Positions 1 through 5,356 of a DNA stretch of 5,356 nt are shown here, piece by piece. A program made the translations under genes and the position numbers. Positions within the stretch are counted from its first letter, which is position 1; each line of letters opens with the position of its first letter. The notes beneath the pieces were generated by a model. That model was given only the letters and a program-made list of their open reading frames with translations. It was not told where the DNA came from and ran no database searches. The DNA is from Pseudomonadota bacterium (GTDB taxonomy: Bacteria > Pseudomonadota > Gammaproteobacteria > GRL18). The DNA is taken from NCBI GenBank assembly GCA_030632745.1, contig DAOVUE010000149.1, positions 1 through 5,356 on the forward strand. Direction: 5' to 3'.

Positions 1-855
1 ATAGCGGTTTATACTCAGCCGGACAGGCCCGCAGGCAGAGGAAGAAAATTAACCGCAAGTCCGGTAAAAGCCCTGGCTATGGAGAATAATATTGCGCTAT
101 ATCAGCCCTTGAGCCTTAAGGATGCTGCTGCACAAAAAGTATTGATGGACTTAAATGCAGATATTATGATCGTGGTTGCATACGGCTTGATTTTGCCTGA
201 AGTTGTTCTACAGGCCCCCCGCTACGGCTGTTTAAATATTCATGCCTCTATTTTACCCCGGTGGCGTGGTGCCGCTCCTATTCAACGGGCTATTCTTGCC
301 GGTGATGTGCAAAGCGGCGTCACCATTATGCAAATGGATAAAGGTTTGGATACAGGTGATATCTTAAGCATAAAGACATGTGAAATTAAAGCGCCTGATA
401 CAGGAAGTAGTCTGCATGACCGTTTAGCCGTTTTAGGAGCACAAGCCTTATTGCAGACACTTGATGATCTGCCCGGTAATCATCTTAAAGCACAGAAACA
501 GGATGAAGCACTGGCAACTTATGCTCATAAACTGGACAAGCAGGAAGCGCAAATTGACTGGCAGCAGAATGCCGCTTCAATTGTACAAAAAATACAGGCT
601 TTTAACAGCTGGCCGGTAGCTTATACCACTTATCGAAAAGGGCAGTCTCTGCGGCTATGGCAGGCCAGGTTAATCGCAGCAGAAAAAAGCAATAGTGGTC
701 AATATGGTGAAGTGATTGCAGAATCATCCGCGGGGATTGATATTATTGCCAAAGCGGGTATTGTTCGGGTGCTGGAATTACAAATGCCGGGGAAAAAACG
801 TATTCTGGTAAAAGACTTCATCAATGGTCAGAGCTTATTAGGCTTTCAGTTTTAA
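1..855 (+). CDS. fmt: Methionyl-tRNA formyltransferase, 5'-truncated by window edge
   Basis: The enzyme transfers a formyl group from 10-formyltetrahydrofolate to the amino group of Met on initiator tRNA in the cytoplasm, preparing it for translation initiation. The reading frame is open from base 1, and 284 codons precede the TAA at 853-855. The first visible residues, VYTQPDRPAGRGRKL, are the basic loop that contacts initiator tRNA in the E. coli enzyme. The ATG at 79 is therefore internal, and about 30 N-terminal residues lie outside the window. The catalytic triad of the formyltransferase fold is present: Asn (235-237) and His (241-243) in LNIHASILPRWRGAAPIQ, and Asp (349-351) in GLDTGD. 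The C-terminal domain follows, with YAHKLDKQEAQIDW and then AFNSWP, where E. coli has AFNPWP. The predicted full length of about 314 residues is normal for the family. The gene is intact to its end, and rsmB starts 27 bases downstream, a common pairing. A def gene just upstream would be expected but is not visible. Confidence 0.97.
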   Translation: MAVYTQPDRPAGRGRKLTASPVKALAMENNIALYQPLSLKDAAAQKVLMDLNADIMIVVAYGLILPEVVLQAPRYGCLNIHASILPRWRGAAPIQRAILAGDVQSGVTIMQMDKGLDTGDILSIKTCEIKAPDTGSSLHDRLAVLGAQALLQTLDDLPGNHLKAQKQDEALATYAHKLDKQEAQIDWQQNAASIVQKIQAFNSWPVAYTTYRKGQSLRLWQARLIAAEKSNSGQYGEVIAESSAGIDIIAKAGIVRVLELQMPGKKRILVKDFINGQSLLGFQF

Positions 856-870
856 ACAGTTTTTTTAAAT

Positions 871-876
871 AGGGGA
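871..876 (+). promoter_or_regulatory. Ribosome binding site of rsmB
   Basis: AGGGGA lies 6 bases before the ATG at 883. It is a good Shine-Dalgarno match at the right distance. It supports the far-upstream ATG as the real start even though that start gives RsmB a non-conserved N-terminal tail. Confidence 0.75.
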
Positions 877-882
877 AGCATT

Positions 883-2346
883 ATGAATAACAAAGCTGTG
901 GATTCTGCATCGAGCACTGCTTTTCCCCGTGCTGAATCATCTGCAGCTCTTTCCTCAAACAAGGCTGTTCTTTCGTCGAGAGCTGTGGCGCCGAGAGCTG
1001 TGGCTGTTCTTGTTGTACAGGAGTGCATTGAATCCGGCCATTCTTTATCTGCTGTATTGCCGAATTCTTTAGATAAGCTTAAAGATATTCAGCGCCCTCT
1101 GGCACAGGAGATTAGTTTTGGTGTACTGCGCTGGTACTACCGCTTAAATCCACTATTGAAAACAATGCTCAGCAAGCCTCTGAGAGGAAAAAAACGGACA
1201 GTACACTATCTTCTTTTAGTGGGTCTGTACCAGATTAATTATCTTGATAAAGCTGATTATGTGGTGGTTAAAGAAACAGTCAATAGTTGTGATGAATTGC
1301 AGCTGTGCTGGGCAAAAGGTCTGGTTAATGCCATATTAAGGCGTTTTATCAGGGAAAAAGAGGTGTTGCTGGAGAAACTGAACAGCTCCTGGGATTGTCT
1401 CTATGCCTATCCTGAGTGGCTGGTAAATGATATAAAGTTATCCTGGAAAGATCTGGCAAAGCAATCTCAGGATCTGGACATTGAAACAATTTTAACAGCG
1501 GGCAATCAACGTCCGCCAATGACTCTGAGGATTAATCGTCAACAAAAATTAGATGACTATAAAGCGAAATTGGCGAAACTTGATATCGGCTTTTTTGATT
1601 ATGCAGTTAAAGATCAAACCAGTCTGGTGCTTGATAAGCCTGTATCGGTAGAAAAGTTACCTCTATTTACCAGCGGAGGGGCTTCAGTTCAGGATGGAGC
1701 AGCGCAGTTGGCTGCAGGTCTTTTAGCACCTGAAGCCGGAGATAGAATTCTTGATGCCTGTGCTGCACCGGGCGGAAAAACAATGCATCTTTATGAACAG
1801 CAGCCGATGCTGGAAAAAATTATTGCCCTGGACGTTAGTGCAGAACGATTGGAACGTGTTAGAGAAAATAGTCACAGGTTAAATGTTCCAGCTGAGAAAA
1901 TAGACTTAATTGCCGCAGATGCAAGCCGCCGGGACTGGTGGGATGGTCAATTATTCGACCGTATTTTAATGGATGCACCCTGTTCGGCAACCGGTGTGAT
2001 TCGGCGCCACCCTGATATTAAAGTGCTGCGCCGTGCGGAAGATATTGCTGCATTAAGCAGATTGCAGGCTCAGATTTTAAATAATTTATGGTCTATGTTA
2101 AAACCGGGTGGATTATTACTTTATGCGACCTGTTCTATTCTACGAGCAGAAAATGATCAGCAAATATTGAACTTCCTGTCTGATAAACAGGAGCATAGTG
2201 CTGATAAAAGTGCTGAAAATGGCGCTGAAGAAATTCTAATTGAAGCTGAATGGGGACATAAAATGCCTGTTGGACGTCAGATTCTTCCCGGTGAGAATAA
2301 TATGGATGGTTTTTATTATGCCCTTCTTAAAAAACAACAAAGCTGA
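883..2346 (+). CDS. rsmB: 16S rRNA (cytosine-5) methyltransferase RsmB (Sun/Fmu)
   Basis: This is an S-adenosylmethionine-dependent RNA methyltransferase; the E. coli homologue makes m5C967 in 16S rRNA. The 487-residue protein begins with a low-complexity Ala/Ser tail (residues 1 to about 36). A NusB-like RNA-binding domain follows (about 37-170, containing GKKRTVHYLLLVGLYQ and KGLVNAILRRF), then the Rossmann methyltransferase domain (about 205-485). Visible motifs are NQRPPMTLRINR, the VQD motif (269-271), the SAM-binding ILDACAAPGGKT (289-300), motif IV DAPCSATGVIRRHPDIK with Cys367, and motif VI YATCSI with Cys417, the expected nucleophile. Both cysteines of the m5C mechanism are present, so the enzyme should be active. 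It is longer than the roughly 430-residue E. coli protein, mainly through the N-terminal tail and a Lys/Glu/Ala-rich insert near 432-450. The start is set by the ribosome binding site at 871-876; no in-frame ATG lies nearer the conserved core. The paralogue RsmF is unlikely because the NusB-like domain is present. Confidence 0.96.
   Translation: MNNKAVDSASSTAFPRAESSAALSSNKAVLSSRAVAPRAVAVLVVQECIESGHSLSAVLPNSLDKLKDIQRPLAQEISFGVLRWYYRLNPLLKTMLSKPLRGKKRTVHYLLLVGLYQINYLDKADYVVVKETVNSCDELQLCWAKGLVNAILRRFIREKEVLLEKLNSSWDCLYAYPEWLVNDIKLSWKDLAKQSQDLDIETILTAGNQRPPMTLRINRQQKLDDYKAKLAKLDIGFFDYAVKDQTSLVLDKPVSVEKLPLFTSGGASVQDGAAQLAAGLLAPEAGDRILDACAAPGGKTMHLYEQQPMLEKIIALDVSAERLERVRENSHRLNVPAEKIDLIAADASRRDWWDGQLFDRILMDAPCSATGVIRRHPDIKVLRRAEDIAALSRLQAQILNNLWSMLKPGGLLLYATCSILRAENDQQILNFLSDKQEHSADKSAENGAEEILIEAEWGHKMPVGRQILPGENNMDGFYYALLKKQQS
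977..1006 (+). repeat. 15-base tandem duplication in the 5' end of rsmB
   Basis: Two adjacent 15-base units (977-991 and 992-1006) share their first 13 bases, CGAGAGCTGTGGC. They are in frame and encode RAVAP followed by RAVAV. Related short copies lie nearby: GGCTGTTCTT occurs at 963-972 and 1002-1011, and AACAA(A/G)GCTGT at 889-899 and 958-968. The pattern suggests growth by replication slippage. It sits just before the conserved NusB-like domain, where a change in length by whole codons should be tolerated. Confidence 0.8.
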
Positions 2347-2371
2347 TTTCTTGAACCTAAATAAATCAGTT
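2341..2371 (+). other. Predicted RNA hairpin across the rsmB stop codon
   Basis: CTGATTT (2343-2349) pairs perfectly with AAATCAG (2363-2369). The stem extends outward by a G-U and an A-U pair, for about 9 pairs around a 13-base loop. The stem contains the rsmB TGA. No T-run follows, and the stem is AT-rich, so this is not a convincing intrinsic terminator. It ends 4 bases before the AGGG that precedes the next gene. It could affect mRNA processing or translation of the DUF4390 gene, or be a chance pairing. Confidence 0.35.
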
Positions 2372-2394
2372 GAATAGGGCCAGAGTACTTGCAG

Positions 2395-3036
2395 ATGATA
2401 AAACAACGACAGTCTAAGCTTCATTCCAATGGTGTGCTTTTTACTATAGTGACTATGCTATTGGTTTTATCCCTGATCTTTCTATTTTTATTTAATTTGC
2501 TGCCTGTTTTTACAACGCAGGGTGAATTTCAGGTTAGTTCGGCTAAGTCCTATATTGTTAAAGAACATATTCTCATTGATGCTGATATGAATATGAAGTT
2601 CTCTGAAGAGGTTGCTGAAGCACTGGAAAATGGTATACCTTTAACGATTAAGGTAGAAGTACAGGTATTACGTGAACGTTTTTTGTGGCGAGATAGAATG
2701 GTTAAAGAGTCATTGCAATTATTTGAATTGCATTACCATCCATTGACCGACATTCATGAGGTAGTCAATATCGCTACTGAAGAGCGCTATAGTTTTCACA
2801 GCCGCCAAGATGCCATGGCTGTGCTTGGAACCATTCGTGGTGCGGTTCTAATGAATAAAAAAAGACTGACTAAGATCCATCAATATCATATCCGCATGCG
2901 CACTTCACTGGATATTAGTCGTCTGCCATTGGCATTAAGGCAAATTGCTTCATTATCATCATCATGGCATCTTGAAAGTCCCTGGTTTGTGTGGGCTATT
3001 GCCTTAAATGACAGGGATAATGGAGACAGTCAATGA
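2395..3036 (+). CDS. DUF4390 family membrane-anchored protein, function unknown
   Basis: The product is 213 residues from ATG 2395, or 215 from an in-frame TTG at 2389. A short basic N-terminus (KQRQSK) leads into one hydrophobic segment (about residues 14-36), which acts as a membrane anchor or uncleaved signal. The rest is soluble and probably periplasmic. Its pattern fits DUF4390 as I remember the family: an FxVSSA opening, EALENGIPLTIKVEV, a charged LRERFLWRDRM stretch, AMAVLGTIRG, a LDISRLPLALR motif, and a C-terminal SSWHLESPWFVWAI. No catalytic motif, cysteine or metal site is evident. The start is uncertain: the AGGG at 2376-2379 is 9 bases from the TTG but 15 from the ATG, while a weak GAG (2383-2385) is 9 bases from the ATG. 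ATG is preferred on codon frequency. The stop codon overlaps the ntrY start in ATGA (3033-3036), so translation is probably coupled, suggesting a shared role with the kinase. That role is inferred only from position. Confidence 0.82.
   Translation: MIKQRQSKLHSNGVLFTIVTMLLVLSLIFLFLFNLLPVFTTQGEFQVSSAKSYIVKEHILIDADMNMKFSEEVAEALENGIPLTIKVEVQVLRERFLWRDRMVKESLQLFELHYHPLTDIHEVVNIATEERYSFHSRQDAMAVLGTIRGAVLMNKKRLTKIHQYHIRMRTSLDISRLPLALRQIASLSSSWHLESPWFVWAIALNDRDNGDSQ
3022..3026 (+). promoter_or_regulatory. Ribosome binding site of ntrY, inside the DUF4390 gene
   Basis: GGAGA lies 6 bases before the ATG at 3033 and is embedded in the last codons of the upstream gene. Together with the ATGA stop/start overlap, it fits translational coupling of the kinase to the DUF4390 gene. 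Confidence 0.7.
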
Positions 3037-5192
3037 TAAAAAAAATATTTAATGGCCCGATGCTGGTTTTTATCCTGCTGTTATTACTTTTTTTCTCCTT
3101 GAGAACGATCAGTAGTGCGGTGATGGATGTTGAGCAATTTCAACAATTATATTATGTGCTGATAGCCGTTAATTTAGTTATTTTAAGTTTACTGGTGTTT
3201 CTTATTTCTCGTCAGGCGTGGCGTTTGCTGCATCAATTAAGAGAGCATGTGGCGGGCGCCAGGCTGACGTTGAGAATGGTTATTATTTTTGTCAGCCTGG
3301 CCATTTTTCCTGCTTTGGTGGTGTATAGCTTTTCCATTCATTTTATCCAGCGTAGTATTGACAGTTGGTTTGATGTCACCGTAGAAAGTGCATTAGAAGA
3401 TGCCATGACTTTGAGCCGTTCAGCCGTGGATGAAAAAAAGAAAACTTTATTACGTCAGTTACGTCGTTTGAGTGACGAGATCCTGGTGGATTTAAAAACA
3501 CTGTCGGTGGTTTCATTAAGTGAAATAAGAGAAAAAAGTGGTACTTATGAAGTGACCCTGATAACCTCAAGAGGCAGAGTTCTGGGGACCAGTTCTATTG
3601 AAAAGGGTGATATAGTTCCGGATATTCCCAGTTCCGATTTATTATTACCTTTAAGACAGGGACGGGATCATGTGGTGTTAGATTTGAATGATGACTCTAA
3701 TCGTATGATTCGTGTTTTAGTTCGGGTTAAAGTTGATTCTAATGATGCCAATGACTTTCTTGTGCTGCAGGCGCTGGCACCTATCAGTGAACGGCAGCAC
3801 CGTCTGGCCGCTACCGTACAGCAGGCTTATTCAGAATACAAGAGTCTGGTTTACTTACGTAAACCATTGAAAACAAGTTTTACCCTGACCTTGTCGCTGG
3901 TGTTATTATTGGGTATTTTAAGTGCCGTTTGGGCTGCTTTTTCATCAGCCAGGCGTATTGCTTCACCTATTCGAGATTTGGCTGAAGGTACTCAGGCTGT
4001 AGCAGAGGGTGAGTATCATAAACCGATCCCTATACTGAATGATGATGATTTTGGTCTGTTGATTGAGTCATTTAACAAAATGGTGCGTCGTTTGTCACAA
4101 ACGCACAATGCTTTAGAGCAAAGTCATCAACAGGAAAAACGTCAAAAAGATTATCTTGAAGTCATTCTGGGCAGTTTATCCTCCGGAATCATTAGTTTAT
4201 CGCAAAAGAAAGAGATTCGAACCTGTAATACTGAAGTCAGTGTTATTTTAGGCGTTAATGTTAATCAGTTTCATGGTCAGTCGCTATTTCAGCTTGCCAA
4301 AGAAAAGCCTGAACTGGAGCCATTGGTTCGCTGGATTATGACTTCGATTCAAAATAACATTAAACACTGGAATGAGGAAGTGACTATCAGTGAATCTGAT
4401 GGTAGAAAAAATCTGTTATGCCGTGGAAATGCTCTGGCTGAAGGTGGTTATGTTATTGTTATTGAAAATGTAACTTCACTGGTTCAGGCACAGCGTGATG
4501 CGGCCTGGGGTGAGGTCGCCAGACGTTTAGCACATGAAATTAAAAATCCTTTAACCCCCATACAATTATCAGCAGAACGTTTACGTCATAAATATTTAAA
4601 AAATATGCAGGGTAAAGATGCTGAAACCCTGGATCGACTGACAGCGACTATTGTTAACCAGGTTGATAGTATGAAAGAAATGGTTAAAGCCTTTTCAGAA
4701 TATGCGAAAATACCGGAACTAAAAGTCCAGACCCTGGAAATTGAGAGTTTATTGACAGAAGTAGTTGATCTCTACCGTAGTAACGATAAACTAAGCATTG
4801 AGCAGGATTTAGCCATTAGCGATACTTTAATTGAAGCGGATCAGGGGCGTTTACGTCAGGTTTTTCATAATTTAATCAAGAATGCACTGGAAGCTGCAGC
4901 GGATCGGGATAAAATTTGTCTTAAGATTAAAACCAGTTTGCTGGAAATAAATAATCAATGCTGGTGTCTGCTTGAGTTATCTGACGATGGCATCGGATTT
5001 CCTGAGAAATTACTGCCCAATATCTTTGATCCCTATGTGACGAGTAAGCCTAAGGGAACGGGATTAGGAATGGCTATAGTAAAGAAAATTATTGAAGAAC
5101 ATGGCGGCTCCATTACGGCTGAAAATGCACCTGAGGGTGGAGCAAAAATTACTATTCGATTGCCGGTGGCACAGGGGCAGACCCCTGGTTGA
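3033..5192 (+). CDS. ntrY: NtrY-type sensor histidine kinase
   Basis: This 719-residue inner-membrane kinase senses a signal and controls phosphorylation of its partner regulator, here probably the NtrX-like protein encoded next. Three N-terminal membrane helices (about 10-30, 40-59, 82-104) precede a periplasmic region (about 105-281, opening with SIDSWFDV, typical of NtrY). A fourth helix (282-303) leads to a HAMP domain (about 305-358, conserved Pro312), a charged coiled-coil-like linker, and a PAS domain (about 373-485). The HisKA box RRLAHEIKNPLTPIQLSAER has phosphoacceptor His501. The ATPase domain has an N-box (HNLIKNALEA, 612-621, Asn617), G1 (DDGIGFP, 651-657), an F-box (NIFDPYVTS, 663-671) and G2 (GTGLGMA, 675-681). 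All key residues are present. HEIKN fits the E-x-x-N motif linked to phosphatase activity in HisKA kinases, so it is probably bifunctional. The periplasmic part has no cysteine or CxxCH haem site. In studied bacteria NtrYX is tied to nitrogen metabolism, redox/low-oxygen response or envelope control; the signal here is unknown. Confidence 0.93.
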   Translation: MIKKIFNGPMLVFILLLLLFFSLRTISSAVMDVEQFQQLYYVLIAVNLVILSLLVFLISRQAWRLLHQLREHVAGARLTLRMVIIFVSLAIFPALVVYSFSIHFIQRSIDSWFDVTVESALEDAMTLSRSAVDEKKKTLLRQLRRLSDEILVDLKTLSVVSLSEIREKSGTYEVTLITSRGRVLGTSSIEKGDIVPDIPSSDLLLPLRQGRDHVVLDLNDDSNRMIRVLVRVKVDSNDANDFLVLQALAPISERQHRLAATVQQAYSEYKSLVYLRKPLKTSFTLTLSLVLLLGILSAVWAAFSSARRIASPIRDLAEGTQAVAEGEYHKPIPILNDDDFGLLIESFNKMVRRLSQTHNALEQSHQQEKRQKDYLEVILGSLSSGIISLSQKKEIRTCNTEVSVILGVNVNQFHGQSLFQLAKEKPELEPLVRWIMTSIQNNIKHWNEEVTISESDGRKNLLCRGNALAEGGYVIVIENVTSLVQAQRDAAWGEVARRLAHEIKNPLTPIQLSAERLRHKYLKNMQGKDAETLDRLTATIVNQVDSMKEMVKAFSEYAKIPELKVQTLEIESLLTEVVDLYRSNDKLSIEQDLAISDTLIEADQGRLRQVFHNLIKNALEAAADRDKICLKIKTSLLEINNQCWCLLELSDDGIGFPEKLLPNIFDPYVTSKPKGTGLGMAIVKKIIEEHGGSITAENAPEGGAKITIRLPVAQGQTPG

Positions 5193-5194
5193 AA

Positions 5195-5208
5195 TGTTAA
5201 TTGTAACA
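5195..5208 (+). promoter_or_regulatory. Small inverted repeat in the ntrY-ntrX gap
   Basis: TGTTA and TAACA form a perfect 5-base inverted repeat around a 4-base spacer, directly after the ntrY stop codon in an AT-rich 49-base gap. Its size and form suit a weak operator half-site pair, but a match this short can arise by chance in AT-rich DNA. No convincing -35/-10 promoter pair was found beside it. Confidence 0.2.
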
Positions 5209-5230
5209 AATATTTTATTACCTAAAAGTT

Positions 5231-5234
5231 GAGA
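5231..5234 (+). promoter_or_regulatory. Ribosome binding site of the ntrX-like gene
   Basis: GAGA lies 7 bases before the ATG at 5242. It is a modest Shine-Dalgarno match in an A-rich leader and supports that start, which places the receiver-domain beginning where the family expects it. Confidence 0.55.
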
Positions 5235-5241
5235 AAAAATA

Positions 5242-5356
5242 ATGGCATCAGCCTATATACTTGTTGTTGATGATGAGCCGGATATCCGTCAATTAGTTCA
5301 GGAGATACTGGAAGATGAGGGATATGAGGTAGAAACAGCTGAAAACGGTCAGGTGG
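5242..5356 (+). CDS. ntrX: NtrX-like response regulator, 3'-truncated by window edge
   Basis: Only the first 38 codons are visible. They encode the start of a CheY-like receiver domain: a first beta strand (YILVVDDEPD, residues 5-14) with the paired acidic residues Asp10 and Asp11 that bind Mg2+, then helix 1 (IRQLVQEILEDEGY) and the next strand (EVETAENG). The phosphoacceptor Asp, near residue 53 in such domains, lies beyond the window. The gene starts 49 bases after ntrY on the same strand, and NtrY genes are almost always followed by ntrX, so it is most likely the cognate regulator. NtrX proteins normally continue into an AAA+ sigma-54-interaction domain and a Fis-type DNA-binding domain. 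Neither is visible, so a shorter receiver-only or other-class regulator cannot be excluded. Confidence 0.82.
   Translation, partial: MASAYILVVDDEPDIRQLVQEILEDEGYEVETAENGQV

Noticed and set aside
79..81. ATG that could be taken as the start of fmt
   Set aside because: The frame is open upstream to base 1 and encodes the conserved QPDRPAGRG loop, so this Met is internal and the gene is cut by the window edge.
849..866. GTTTTAAAC palindrome followed by a run of seven T at the end of fmt, resembling a terminator
   Set aside because: The stem is only 4 A/T-rich pairs with a one-base centre, too short to form a loop. It cannot act as an intrinsic terminator, and rsmB follows at once.
2351..2376. 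TTGAAC and TGAATA as a possible -35/-10 promoter for the DUF4390 gene
   Set aside because: The spacing is only 14 bases and both boxes match poorly. In DNA this AT-rich such pairs are expected by chance.
2236..2424. Minus-strand open frame of 62 codons across the end of rsmB
   Set aside because: It overlaps the well-supported rsmB end and the DUF4390 start. It has no recognisable motif and a composition typical of a shadow frame.
3376..3570. Minus-strand open frame of 64 codons inside ntrY
   Set aside because: It lies entirely within the periplasmic-domain coding region of ntrY and has no family resemblance.
4191..4300. Possible haem-binding PAS domain in NtrY, by analogy with Brucella NtrY (Cys398 and His414 present)
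   Set aside because: Isolated Cys and His residues do not identify a haem ligand, and I could not align them to a known binding site from sequence alone.

Overview
This window looks like a piece of a proteobacterial chromosome, most likely gammaproteobacterial and moderately AT-rich. The evidence is the family resemblance of its proteins and the gene order, as judged by eye; I could not run a database search, so the organism is not named. All five genes lie on the + strand, closely packed (gaps of 27, about 48, -4 and 49 bases), and probably form one operon or two overlapping transcription units. There are no RNA genes, insertion sequences, CRISPR arrays or gene-free stretches above 50 bases.

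Layout: positions 1-855 hold the 3' nine tenths of fmt (methionyl-tRNA formyltransferase), cut by the left edge. Positions 883-2346 hold rsmB (16S rRNA cytosine-5 methyltransferase), with an unusual Ala/Ser-rich, repeat-bearing N-terminal tail. Positions 2395-3036 (or 2389-3036 from a TTG start) encode a membrane-anchored DUF4390 protein of unknown function. Positions 3033-5192 encode an NtrY-type membrane histidine kinase whose start codon overlaps the DUF4390 stop codon. Positions 5242-5356 hold the first 38 codons of a response regulator, presumably NtrX, cut by the right edge.

How the genes work together: fmt and rsmB are translation housekeeping genes (formylation of initiator tRNA, and methylation of 16S rRNA in the small subunit). 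The last two are a two-component pair: NtrY senses an envelope, redox or nitrogen-related cue, then phosphorylates (and probably dephosphorylates) NtrX, which is normally a transcription regulator. The DUF4390 gene is joined to ntrY by an ATGA overlap, so the two proteins are probably made together. A role for DUF4390 as an accessory factor of the kinase is the most interesting open idea here, but it rests on gene context alone.

No clearly novel system is visible. The observations worth checking are the DUF4390-NtrY coupling, the RsmB tail, a hairpin spanning the rsmB stop codon, and a small inverted repeat in the ntrY-ntrX gap.
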